Source: Brachypodius melanocephalos (taxonomy: Eukaryota > Chordata > Aves > Passeriformes > Pycnonotidae). From it: 64,000 nucleotides of DNA. Of this stretch, positions 13,101-24,748 are shown in pieces (the first letter of the stretch is position 1; each line of letters opens with the position of its first letter). Under the pieces are notes generated by a model, which saw nothing but the letters and a program-made list of their open reading frames with translations, searched no databases and had not been told where the DNA came from. The DNA lies in the NCBI GenBank assembly GCA_013398615.1, contig VZSR01000476.1, positions 507,485 through 571,484 on the forward strand, given 5' to 3'. A program made the position numbers and the translations under genes.

Positions 13101-13605
13101 ACATTAAAATATATTTTTGTGGATTTTAACAGTCCTTGACAATATAATTTTACTTTGAAATTTCACTTAAATTATTTTTTCCCCCTTTGGCAGTTGTAAA
13201 AGCAAACAAACAAAGGTTGATTTCACCCAGTGGCTTGATGTCTCAGGATTTGATTCCCTAAGAAGAAAGTTGATGTTGTTGATAAAGTGCTGATGAGTCA
13301 AAGTGTGGTGTTGCTTGTCTTTTCTTATAAAAATCCAATACCAAGTACAGAAAATTCTAGAGAAATGTTTCAGTTTCTTCTCTGTTTGAACAGTTTCAAC
13401 ACACAAGATCTTATCTCAGGGAGTGACAAATGTTTGAAGTACTAATGATGAAGAACTAATGATGGACTGGACACGGTTCTCAATTCAATTCTTCTATAAA
13501 GGAGCAAGGCTAAAGCATAATGTTTGCAGAGACACCCTAACCAGCAGATTAGACAAAAAGTGTCTTCTAAAACACAAACATTGTCACAAGAACACCAGGG
13601 CACAG
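7185..13605. other. Unique noncoding DNA with AT-rich blocks
   Basis: No supportable gene. Very AT-rich patches lie at 7920-8080 and 11040-11105. A MIR-like piece (8365-8435) is listed separately. A 64-codon minus-strand open frame at 8061-8255 is followed by an AATAAA and is discussed as a finding. Otherwise I recognise nothing. Confidence 0.55.
8365..8435 (+). repeat. MIR-like ancient SINE fragment
   Basis: The run 'cctctcagcatctcagttcc' then 'tcatttacaaatcagggtaa' parallels the MIR 3' region (CTCTCTG.GCCTCAGTTTCCTCATCTGTAAAATGGGGATAAT). The match fades after about 70 bp, as expected for an element this old. MIR/CORE-SINE copies are scarce in birds, so this should be confirmed with a profile search. 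Confidence 0.4.
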
Positions 13606-13610
13606 ACATT

Positions 13611-13850
13611 TGTGATGGGTTGACCCTGGCTGGACATCGGGTGCCCACCAAAGTGGCTCTATCACTCCCCTTCTCATTGGACAGGGGAGAGAAAATAAAA
13701 CCAAGGTTTGGGGTCAAGGTAAGGACAAGGGGAGATCAATCAGCAGTTCCCATCGTGAACAAAACAGACAGGACTTGAGGAACTTAACTGAATTGATTCC
13801 AAATCAAATTAGATTATGATAATAAGAAATAAAACCATTTTTAAATGGTT
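13611..13850 (-). mobile_element. ERV LTR 3' end, truncated, minus orientation
   Basis: It begins sharply with 'tgtgatgggttgaccctggc' and continues 'tgcccaccaaagtggctcta', 'tcactccccttctcattgga' and 'caggggagagaaaataaaacc'. This is the reverse complement of the 3' half (R-U5, ending ..CAACCCATCACA) of an avian ERV LTR family that I recall as very common in songbirds and assign tentatively to ERVL. The copy stops near 13850 in an imperfect palindrome, so U3 is missing. Where the family polyadenylation hexamer is expected (minus strand, about 13790-13798), the copy appears to read AATCAA. No internal retroviral genes flank it. The family name is not certain, but its LTR nature is. Confidence 0.82.
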
Positions 13851-14050
13851 AGGGTTTTTAAAAAAGAACATTCACCCTATTAAAAATTGTTCCACTTTTC
13901 AGCTAAATTTTTCATAATTTACAATTTATGTGCATATTAATTTCAGTAACTTGCATGGGTAGGACCCAGGCAATGCATTCGGTGGAAGTTGGCTGTAACA
14001 GTTCTCTCTTTTTAATCGGTGTCAAGACAGAAAGCAAAACGGTCACGATC

Positions 14051-14082
14051 CAGTTCCAGGGGATATACATGATCTGGAACTG
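14051..14082. repeat. Inverted repeat, 9-bp arms, 14-nt loop
   Basis: CAGTTCCAG at 14051-14059 and CTGGAACTG at 14074-14082 are exact reverse complements. The stem is GC-richer than its surroundings. It could fold on either strand. It is too short on its own to be called a microRNA precursor. Confidence 0.85.
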
Positions 14083-15618
14083 CCAATCTTGCCCCACAAA
14101 AACCCCACTTCATAATATGCAATTCTATTTGAGATCCCCAGCTGTGAAAGCACTGTTTGTCTAAACTTGCAGTGTTAAATTAATTACTTTAGAAAGCATC
14201 TGGGTTAGGGTGTCACTCTTCAACTAACGCATATTTCTTTCAACTCTAAAAGAATATTCTCTCTAAAAAGCTGTCAAGAAATAAATAGGTGAACTCACCA
14301 TGAAATCAAGTATATATCTATTAGTCTTTAGGTATTCTAACAATTCTATAATGTAATGCATCAGATATGCTGCGTTCAAGTATTTTCCTTTTTAAGAACC
14401 AGAACATTTTTGGTGTCTCAACAAGTTCTTACTTACAGAGCATTTACAAAGACTGCAATATCTTTTTCAACAATAACTTTTTTTTTTCTTTAAAATAGAG
14501 CAAACATAATTTTCAAACAAAATCCACAAGTCACTTTGTCTCAAGTTCTCCCAGCAGGATTTTAAATTTTTTTAGCCTATTTAGTAATAATTGAGGAAAA
14601 AAGTGGTGTCAAATAAACACGTGGAAGCATGGGTTTTTAAGTGTTTCATTCCTTCCTGTTGCAAGTGGGAGACTGCTAGTTCAGCAGGTGTGAAATTCCA
14701 GTTTAAGTACAAGCTACTCTAATTTCACAGTTGAATCACAGAGTGGCCATAGAGTCCCCATTGAGCCAATTCCACATTTGCATGCATTCAAGGTCCTTAC
14801 TGAAGGTGATTGAAATGAGACTCGACATCTCCATTTATTTATTGTCGGAGAATGGGTCTGAAATTTGCACTGGCTCTAATCACTCTGATTCCACGTCTGC
14901 ATCAAGGTTATTGCAGTCTCATCTTGCCTTGTCAAAAGAAGAATTTCCACTTCTAAAACACGAGCTCTCAATAAGTCCCATCTTTGATCAGATTTCAAGC
15001 TCAATAATTCAGGTACTGCACAATCTGCTAGTACATTGCTTCATCCATTCATAATATTACCTCTCATTGCATTATGAGCATCCTTTTCTTTCCTTTACTA
15101 TATTGCAGAACATTTCATTCAATGAGGTACCTCAGCACCTTAAATAACACGGAATACACTTTAGAATAGATGCATACTTGTGCCTGTGTCTAACAAGACA
15201 ACCCCTTCTTTGCAGAAATATATTTACACATATATATAAGCATAAGGTATACATAATATATATTCCTAAAAATGCAAATGTGCATCTAGAAAGACTCATT
15301 TAAAGAGAGAATTTAGACTTTACACCCAGATAGAAAAGAAACAATGTGTGATGACTAACAGTAATTTGAATCATGGTTGCAGTAGAAACTCTATAATGAG
15401 AATAAAAATCATCCAAATATTGAAGAGTACTGAAAAATCTTACTAAATATTTAAAATTAAAAATAATGGTGCCCAATAACTGCTTTTGAAAGTGAAGTCC
15501 TGAACTTCTGAAAAAGATGTTATTGAAAAAAAAGCCAGCATATTTAAGTCTCAATTTGATTACTCTTAAAGTAAGAAAATTTCAAAGGTCTGTGAGCAGT
15601 TCACATGAATGGGACTGT

Positions 15619-15720
15619 TTTACCTCTATTACATAGATGGAAAAATTTATGCACAGAAAATTTACAATGCTTGAACAAAATGACACATTAACCCAGAAGT
15701 GTTTAGAAGCCACCACAGAC
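15619..15720 (-). repeat. MIR-like ancient SINE fragment
   Basis: 'acatagatggaaaaatttat', 'gcacagaaaatttacaatgc' and 'aaaatgacacattaacccag' follow, with gaps, the reverse complement of the MIR body (CATTTTACAGATGAGGAAACTGAGGCACAGAGAGGTTAAGTAACTTGCC..GGTCACACAGC, broken here as recalled). This is the best of the three MIR-like matches. It probably dates to before the bird radiation. Confidence 0.5.
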
Positions 15721-17770
15721 TGTGCAATTCCTTACTCTAAAAATTATATGATTATAACCGTGGCACTATTCTTTTCAGAGCTTGGTCAAATCCCAGGAAT
15801 CATTAATTTCTTTTCTTCTCTAGCATCCTGATGCAGCTCCTGAAGTCTACAGGTTTGCTGGTTTGGTTTAACAACATATTTTTCAGGCTTTGAATTTGGA
15901 ACATGCTTAATTTAGTCTATGATTGATCATATGTAGTTATTATGAAATTAATTTATTATGTCAGACTAATTCATGAAGTCAAACCACCCTAATTTGAAAG
16001 GTCCAGCTATATTTTCTTGGATTAACTTCCATGGCTAGATAATCTCTAAACAGACTGGAGAGGCAACTGCTATCAATTGATTTTCTTTCACTCGTTAAAA
16101 AGCTTTCTGTTGAGCTGAAAAATAAGCAGTGAATTGATAAGTGTGAAATCAATTCCTTTTTACTCTTTGCAGGCCAAAGATAAATACCTGTAATAGACTT
16201 GGAATTTACAGCATGCAGCTAACTTTTGATCCTTGTACTCCCTGCACTGCGCTATATGTCAGAGTTATCAATCAGAGTTTGTCTGATTCACAAGCCCATT
16301 TCTCTTCCCTAAAAAAATTAAGTTAAAATGTCACAATAAGGAACCATAAAGAAGAACATCAATAAATAGTTACTTTGGTCACTACATTCAAATAAACTGG
16401 TCTTCCACTGGGAATTTTGCTGAGATTAATACAGAATATTCTTCATGTTACATATTTAAGATCTTTTCTAGGTATGCAGAAATAGATAATGACTTTAGTA
16501 TCAGACTTCTGATACTACTTCTATGTTTATTCTCACATATGCCTATCATTCAGGAGCATTGCTATCTAACTTCACAAAATAACAGAAGATAACACAGGTG
16601 TATTAAATGAACTTAATTTAGCTGCACAGGCATTTTACATAAAGGACAAGGAAGGAATACTCAACACTGAGTATTTTCCCATGAATATTTACTGACACTT
16701 TCTCTGGGAAACATTATCTATCCATCAAGGGAGTGTTCAGTACATGTAACCAGTAATAGGGAAAACATTCCTTCTATACAACACAGTTTAAAAATTTGTT
16801 TCTAAATAAATATTTTTATTGCTGTTTAATTAATAGTTTCACTCTTAAAAAAAATTAAAATGATGACTTAATAAAGCAAACTTAGATATAGACCTTTTCT
16901 TGTTTCAGCCCATTCAAACGGAAAAATCATATTTCTTCTAGATTATAATGATATCTGATAGAAGTGTAACTAAGTAATATGATATTTTGCCTTTTTCTAT
17001 AATGCAAAATCTATGGAAACAAAGTGGGGGAAAAAATACAAGCCAAAGAAAGTGCTAAAATGTGATCATGTTTTAAAATTGTCTTTCATGAAAAAACACT
17101 GGAGAACCTGCTTTGAATGATGTTCATAAATTCTGAATGACAGATCGCCTTTTAAAAAGACAAAATTGTGGGTCACAAACACTACTCTTCTTTCTAAAAT
17201 ACATTGCAGATAATGATAAACTAATTCTTGAAGTCCTGACAACTTATTTTCTGAGTCTAAAATGGATTTGTGTTCCTTGCCCATTGATTTTATGACAGAG
17301 GTGAGAAATGTATCTGGGATGCATTGATATCTAATGATTTGAAGGAAAATATATCTTTTGAATGCAAACCTCAAGTTTTATCTTGTCTACCTTGTTTCTC
17401 CAAGAGGTTTTTGCTACTTTGTTTTAGAAAAAGGAACATTTTAACCTTGAGTTCTAGGTTGCGTTTTTGAAAAGTAGAAATGCAGCATACAGAAATCAAT
17501 CAGGGAAACACTTCTTAATAAATTCAAGCTGTCTCAGGAAGCCGGAGAGCGAATTGTACCTTGACAACTGGATTTACAGAAATCTACCTTGTTTATAGAC
17601 TCATTTTTCTCATTTTGACATATAAAGCCAATGTCAACTTGTTTATCTTTCCTCTTTTGCCTTGGAGAAGATGCTACCAAGGCTTTCCCCAAGAATCCTT
17701 ACTTCAGGGTAATATAGAGCAGCCATAGCCCAGGATGGGCACTGTGCCTAAAGTACCTTCCTCCTGCTTT

Positions 17771-17860
17771 ATGTATTTATCTTCACAACACACCTATCAG
17801 GAAGTACTGCACAGTTCTACTTTTCTGATATGAAAGTCAGTCAAAGGTCCAATAAAAGAA
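17771..17860 (-). repeat. MIR-like ancient SINE fragment
   Basis: 'tatcttcacaacacacctat', 'caggaagtactgcacagttc' and 'tacttttctgatatgaaag' parallel the reverse complement of the MIR 3' half (TCCTCACAACAACCCTATGAGG, then AGGTACT, then TTTTACAGATGAGGAAA). It has the same orientation as the copy at 15619-15720, 2 kb away. Confidence 0.5.
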
Positions 17861-19419
17861 ACTTAGGGACATATACTGAGTATATCTTTCAAGAAAAGAG
17901 TAATATTAAAAGATGTATATTATTATCTTCATTGAAAGAATGAAATAGCTACAAGAGACCATATTAAATACAATTAAAACCAGAAGAGAAAACATTTAGT
18001 TAACTATTTTTTTTCCTTTTTTGTTGTTGTTGTTTTTGTTCGTTTTAAAATTTTGGCCAGGGAGAAATACATGTGGAAAAAAAAATGTACTGGCTTTATA
18101 ATTCTGCTCTTAGCAGTCTGTCCTAGCTCAGAAAACTCCTTCAACTATTAAGTTGCAAACTACAGAGCTGCAGATCCCACACTAGCAATCACAGCCTATG
18201 CAGCAGGTGAAGAAAATGGTTGAATCCCAAGCTTAAAAGCAAATATTGCTGTGTTTGTTATTTCTGACTCGTTTCTACTTCCACTGAAATCAAAACTAAA
18301 ATATCCACTGACTTCAGTTGAACTGGATCAAATGGAAATGCATGTGTTAATATAAATGCAAAATAGGGCTGGTACAGAAAGGGGTTGCATGAACACAAGG
18401 TGGGAAACTCAAGAAGGGAAAACTCAAAGAAATCTGTTGGATGAGCCCTGAAAAGGTAAAACTTTGGTAACTTCATGAACAATCTGAAATGGTAAAGAAT
18501 GCTGTGCTTCAAAAGAGCAACAACATTATTTTGATGCCTTGGTTACGATATATTCTGATAATGGTTTTAATTTTATTTTTTGTAACATTAAATTTTTCAG
18601 AGAAAAAGGGGAAAAAATCAGGTAACCAGCAAAGGCAGATAACCAGTTCAGCAATCTGCATAACTGCTGGTTTAGATATCACTTTAATACACAGTCTCTG
18701 ACAAATTTTATACATATTAGTTCCTGGCATCAGAAAAGTAAAAAAATAATTGTCATCATAAAACTGATACTTTTTAAAGTCTAAGCCCTGAACTTTACAC
18801 TTAGCTGTGCAGCCAGTGGAAGAAATAGCTGTAACATAAGTAAATAGGGAGGTAGTTTTATACAGATCTTGCTTAAAATCTTATTTTATATAAGAACAGC
18901 TCACCAAGGTCTTAGTTCCTGCCTTCAACAGCAGACAGTGATCAATATCCATCAAAGCACATATCTGGGCAAAGGAACAGTGCTGCCTCCCTGATGTGCT
19001 TTGCACATGTTCAACAATTACCAGGTCATGGACTTCCACTGCTAAAAGTAGTGTTTGGTATGGAAGAACACTTTTTCTTCCCTTAATTATTCCAGTCAAT
19101 TTTTGATGTGGTGTCTTGTGGTAATTAGTCCTCCAAGCTAGCTAAATGTTACATAAAAGAAGAACAAGGTGATTTGTTCATGAAGGTTTTGTTTTTATTT
19201 TTCCCACATTTTCTCCTGTAAATATTATTGACTGTTTCCAGTACTTGAAAAAAAATCTAGTGGGCAACCTCTCCAAACTCAGTTTCTCTGCTACAATCAT
19301 ATTTTCTAAATCTCATTTTTCCTACCTTTAACATCTTTCTCAAAGGTAGACTAGTCCTAAATTTGCAAATCAGTCTGTCTTTCTATTCAGTCACACTCAC
19401 TGTTTTTCTCCATTTTCCA

Positions 19420-19950
19420 GCTCCACTACAGACTTCAGAGGTGATAGGACTAGAACCAACTTCACACAGCATTCAAAACCTTAGCACACTAGAGATTTTT
19501 ATATCTGCATATCAATGTTATTTGCCTAATGCTAGATTCCTTTCCTAATAACATCTAACATTTGATTTGCCTTTTTCTTGACTGTTACTGAGCTCAGAAC
19601 TGACATTTTCATAGAACTATCAATCATAACTCCAAAATCTCATTTGCTCGTTTCCATGTGATAATAGTCAGCTAGGAATCCATCATTACATATGTAAAGT
19701 TGGAATTGTTTATTTCCCATGTTCATCACTTCATATTTGTCTAGATTGCACTCCATCTGCTGTTTTACTGCAGTTACTTTGCATGGTAATATCTTTCTTC
19801 CCTTCATCATAGTCAGCTTTGTTCCTATTACCTTAAAAATCTTGGTGTCATCAGTAAATTCTGTCCACACACACTTTTTCATTACTAATGAAAATATTGA
19901 ATAACCCAGAAAGGAGTGACTCTGCTAGTGACCTCCCTCTTCTCTCAAGA
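19420..19950 (-). mobile_element. Ancient CR1/L3-like LINE reverse transcriptase fragment
   Basis: Read on the minus strand, 19930 to 19640 gives a degenerate reverse transcriptase: a 'VIQYFH'-like stretch where LINEs have VLFNIFIND, then 'EFTDDTKIFKVI' (the FADD catalytic box, with Ala replaced by Thr), then 'LDKYEVMNMGNKQ' and 'YICNDGFLADYY', which parallel the usual DKCEVMHIGKNNP..YTMNG. Continuing to 19440 it resembles the 'PLVRPHLEYCVQFW' region at the nucleotide level. Eighty codons (19640-19882) remain open, but frame is lost on both sides. No 3' tail is recognisable. Divergence is far greater than in the CR1 at 4969-5865, so this is an older insertion. The family could be L3/CR1-like. 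It is not functional. Confidence 0.8.
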
Positions 19951-19954
19951 GAAA

Positions 19955-22620
19955 CGTTTTATTTTTGTTTTCTCATTCCTGACTGACTTGACTCTGCCTA
20001 CAGACTGCAGTTCTACTACAATTATCTTTGTTTTCATTCTTTTTGCTAAAATCTCTTCAACATCATCCTATAATATTCTAGGCTGGTGTCCAGATGCCTT
20101 CTGTAACAAAATCAGCAACAGCTAAAATAGGTGACTTTTGGATAGGACGGCTGGTACTGGTTACACAGGGATATGTATCAAACCTAACCCTTATTGTGTG
20201 TATTATTTGATAGCTATTGTAGGGTTAGGAACAAAAAAACCCCATACATAAATTCCAAAAATATTTTATAATCATCTTATACATACAAATGAAATCTCTG
20301 TGTCAGAAGTAATGAGGCTGAAATGACTGCTGCAAGCTGCAATACATCACCATGGTAAAGAACCATGAGGGGTAATTCCTCAGTGAAGAGCCACTTGTTG
20401 TGCCACTTATTTCTGCTCTTTTAATGCCTTGCCAATTTTTTTAGAAGAGTTACACTCATTGTGAATCATATTTCATCTGTATCCCTTTAGAATAGGAGCA
20501 ACTCCAGCTTCAATATCTGGCTATTAAAAACAGTTTGAATCATTCTGCAGCAGTTTTCAAGAGTATGTAAATACTTATACATAATATGAATGACCCTTTC
20601 ATTATAGTACATTGACAGTATTAATCTACCACAAAATAGACTTTCCTCTCTTTGGCTTTTATTTGGACAGCATGAGACTTTCAAATGAGATCTCTTTACA
20701 GTAAACATAGGGATAAAATTGGAGATTCTTTTCTCCTATTTCCCTGCTGAGGCTGATTCTAACATCACAATGCAGGTACCCAGAGCTTCACAGCCAATGA
20801 TTTCCACCTTCAAGCAAGTGCAGGGGTAGTAAGAAAGGTTTCCTTCATTGCAAAGTGGTCCATTTAATTAGCTCATATGTACTGCAGGTATTAAAATGCT
20901 TCATATGAGGATGTAAAGTTCTATACTGCTAGTCCCACCTTCATGCTTTTCTTGTTTGCCTGCCCATCCTTCTCAACTCTCTTGCAAGAAGAATCAGAAG
21001 AAAGATTTTTTTCTGCAGTGTTATTGCCTTTTTTGCTTCTGAGATCAGTAAAGGTCTAGACTTGTACAATCTACCCTACTGTCCACATAGGTAACTCTCA
21101 CACTAGCACATGACACACCTTACACTGACATCAATAAGCCATGGCCAGGATGGGACATACCTTCCCTGTTCAGTGCCTTAAAAAAACAACACCACATCAA
21201 AACCAGACAAACATACAAAAACAAAAACAAAGAAAAAACCCACAACAACAAACCCAACCAACCTGAAAACCCCACTTCCATCTGAAAGTGAGAATACTAA
21301 TTTTCATATATTTTTAAGAAATGTAATAGCTACTTCCAAAATGAATCCATTGCTTTTTTTCACTGCATTGATCACTTGAGGTTTTTAGTCATCACAGGTA
21401 TTTTTGTATGTATATGAGGAAGTTTTGAATGTAATTTGTGAAAGACTTTCTATAACGTTTTCCTTATTCTGCTATTAGAGTCTCTTTTGCTTGGTATTCA
21501 AAATTCATTAAAACCATAAAGCACTGAACTAACTTGCATTTGACAGTTCATTTAAAATAATCTAGTATGACATATCACATTTGTAGAGAAAAACACAAAT
21601 TATGTATCCCAGCAATTTTATGAATTTTCCCGGATGATTTATCCACACCAGTAATTTCGTACTCTTGAATGCATCCCCAAAAGAATATGTAAAATCATTT
21701 CAGCTTTTCAGATCTTTTCTGGCTAATCTTTTAAATAGATTTTGCTGGCAATCATTCATTGCCCCCTAAATATACAGGCATAAAGCTGGAGTCTGAATCA
21801 CTACATACAGTGAGTACAGATAATGCAGATATTAAACACAGATATTCATACGTAGTCCCAATCTCTTCTCTGCTCATAAACTCTCACGGGAAGTAGAACC
21901 ATCAGCAACATAATACATATTAAACATAGCTACACAGAATCTCAAATAATTATTTAAAGATTAACTTTTAAAAAAGTTACTGCAATTAAATTTGCAACAT
22001 GGCATACAAACACCTGACAGGGCAGATCCTTTTCTAATCACAGACACAAACTCAATCCTGTGAGTACAATTCTTCTTTCACTTGAAATCTCCTTTTAAGT
22101 CTAGAATTAAAAGGAACAGATGAAAGAGTCTATCCCATCAACCTTTTCCCACCCTGTACAGTACACAGGCCACAGTAAGTAAACAGAAAGAGGTAGTGTT
22201 TCACCCAATTAATTTCACAGCATGAATATTAGAATGTGGGTCATAGTAGCTGAGTAGTAATTCTGCATTCTCTTAATTTTAATGAAAAAATAATAAGAAT
22301 TGACACAGTTCAGTACTTCTCAATATGACTGGCATCTAAGCATATTGTACATGTCTTTCATTAAATATATGTGTTAATTGCTAACAAAATATCATTATCT
22401 TTCTGCTGTATGACAATTCCACACTGGAAAGACTGTGTGACCACTAAGTATTTGTTGATAAGCCATGTTAGAAGCTTCGGTTAAGATGTTATAAAGAATT
22501 ATCAGTAAAGGATTCTTCTTGTTACTGTAAAAGATACAGAACCATCTTTTCTGACATTACTGGCAAACCTACATTATCATGCTGGTGCACTAAAAAAGTC
22601 AGCATCCATTGAAAAGGAAG
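19955..22620. other. Unique noncoding DNA
   Basis: No gene supported. It includes an AAAC/AACC-rich low-complexity tract at 21181-21270. The rest is ordinary AT-rich sequence. Confidence 0.6.
21181..21270. repeat. A/C-only low-complexity tract
   Basis: Nearly 90 bp composed almost only of A and C (units such as AAAAC, AACC and ACAA) on the plus strand. It resembles an expanded and decayed poly(A) tract. Similar tracts recur at 33998, 39272 and 59388 in this window. Confidence 0.85.
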
Positions 22621-22629
22621 GAAGCACTT

Positions 22630-22890
22630 TGCAGTGATGGGAAAATGAAGATAACAGACAAAAAACTGAAAAGAAAGAGGTTTGCATTGGATATAAGTAA
22701 AAGCTTCTCCCTATGAAGGCATTCAAACTTCGGAGAGGTTTTTTTCAGACAAGTTGTGTAAACTGAGTCTGGACATTCCCAAGAAGTGACTGGAAGACTT
22801 GTTTGACCTGGTGGCTGACCTTGTTTTGGACACTGACCTCCCAGGGATGTTCCAGCCTGAACTATTCCACATTCCTGTGACTGTCCCCTC
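22630..22890 (+). mobile_element. Decayed CR1 3' fragment
   Basis: 'aggtttgcattggatataag' matches the CR1 codons around LDIRKKFF. After a diverged middle, 'tcccagggatgttccagcct' then 'gaactattccacattcctgt' matches the CR1 3' end (CCAGAGGTCCCTTCCAACC.TGAACTATTCTATGATTCTGTG). Several indels and substitutions make it clearly older than the CR1 copies at 5.8 and 7.1 kb. A 140-codon open frame on the opposite strand (22599-23021) is only its antisense and has no meaning as a protein. Confidence 0.72.
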
Positions 22891-24730
22891 TGTCTACAAG
22901 CTGGTGATGTCACCAGGCTCCCACCTGGAGCATAATCTTGGCTCCTTACCAAAAACAACCCAGTTCCTGAGTGCCCAGAAGTGCTGGCACATGTGTGAGT
23001 GTGTGTACGCAAACACCCCACACAATCTCTGCTTTAATGGTGTCTGATGCAACAAGAATTCCATCAAAACCAAAATTCCAGGTGGTACTGGGTACCATGT
23101 CCTGATTTATGTGACACATGTATTAAAGTACCTAGGATTTAACTTGAACAGAAGGACTGTCTGTGAATGTCTTCTCACTTGTCTGTGTGTTGATATTGTC
23201 TAGGGTTGGGGGGAAATTTAAATATTGAGAAAACATGAATAATGCATTAATATATTTCAGGAAGGAGAATTCCTTCCACACGACGACTTCACACTGATCA
23301 GGTGGACTGAAAGAATACAAGGATAAGACTTTTAAGCTGTTTGATGGAACATTTTAAACTATGCCAAATGTCCTCCACCTTTACCCAAAGTAATTAGGCA
23401 GCTTAGGCTGCAGACTGGAATTGGTTGCTTGGCTGTGAAAAATGTGTGGCAGGGTAGTATTAATTAATAGGAATTATGACAAAATCCACTCTGAATTGGC
23501 AGATTGGGAATAAAATATATTTTTAAAACTATATAGAATACATACTAGTGACAATTTCATAAATAAAAGTAATTGATGGTCTGTTCTCACATTTTTCACA
23601 GCTCACATTTGCATATCCAAGTCCTTCCTACTTTTGGCTTGCGTGATCAAGATTACTTTGTTACTACCTGGCATTTCACTGCTACCTTCTCTGAATCTTT
23701 ATTTTTATACCTTTCCATTACATTGTGTTTCCTCTCAGATAAAAGACCTTTCTCTGTTGTTTCCCCACCCTTCTTTATCCCTCACTGCATTTACAAGGAG
23801 AGAAAGCACTTTCTCTGTTAATATAATTACATCAGACAACTCCCCAGTCTGAACTGACTTAGTTTCACTACTGTGTCCTATAAAAACAAAAAGCCTTCAT
23901 CTCATCATCCAGTACCTTTTAGAATGAGCCCTTTACTGAAGTTTCCTCGTGGTTTCAGAGTCTATCAGCCTATAAAGCAGTAGTTTCTACAAAAAGCTCA
24001 GGAAACTTCTCAAACACAACTTATTGAGAATGTCCTCCTGAGTCACGCTGTAAATTCTGAGCTTTCTGAGTAAAATCTGAGCTACCCTGGAAGTCAATCT
24101 TGGTATAAGCTTATGGAAACTTAGCTGGGGTTAAAAGAATCTCACATTTAGTGAGGCTCTTCATTTCAGATGGTGGAGTTCAGCAGTCATTACTGTGTGA
24201 TCAGAGAGCTGAACTCATGCTGGATTCTTATTTTACTCATTTTCTAATCCACAAGTCTTCTTCATTGCTGACTCTATTCCTTAAAAAATAGAGCCAGGTG
24301 AAGGCTAGGAGAATGTTTATTTGACATGTAGGATAGATTAAAACACATAAATAAGCTAATACTTATTTATGAATTTTCAACAGTTACTTTCCACATAACT
24401 GATTTTCAGAAGATAAACTCAGCATGAAATTGTTTTAATTCCGACATAATTCCATCTTGATATGTGGAAAATACTACAAGACATCACCCTGTGATTCTTT
24501 CAGTGCCCTGAGAAAACTGGCTCAGAGTATCAGAGGAGTGAATCTGCATCTCTGAACAGTGCCCTCAATCAACTAATTTTGTATTAATTCTGAGACCTGT
24601 AGTAAGAAGTGATGCATATTTTCTCTGTGCTCTCTGTTGAAAGTGATTGCTTTGTGGTTAGAAAGGGACAATTTTTAGTATAGTTAAAATGAGGTTTTTC
24701 TATTCCTGTCTCTTATGTTAATTTTTAAAC

Positions 24731-24748
24731 ACTAGACTAAAGTCTAGT
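24731..24748. repeat. Palindrome, 8-bp arms
   Basis: ACTAGACT and AGTCTAGT are exact reverse complements separated by AA. Confidence 0.9.

Larger units (their letters stand above)
13855..19415. other. Unique noncoding DNA with two MIR-like pieces
   Basis: No supportable exon. The segment 14720-15060 carries a 107-codon open frame (14731-15054) in unusually balanced, repeat-free sequence. I see no domain and consider it more likely a conserved noncoding element or chance. Hairpin-forming sequence at 14051-14082 is listed separately. Confidence 0.5.

Noticed and set aside
14731..15054. 107-codon plus-strand open frame.
   Set aside because: Not recognisable as any family and no exon borders were found. 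The block may be conserved noncoding DNA instead.
22599..23021. 140-codon minus-strand open frame with a Cys/Gly-rich start and hydrophobic end.
   Set aside because: It is largely antisense to a decayed CR1 tail.
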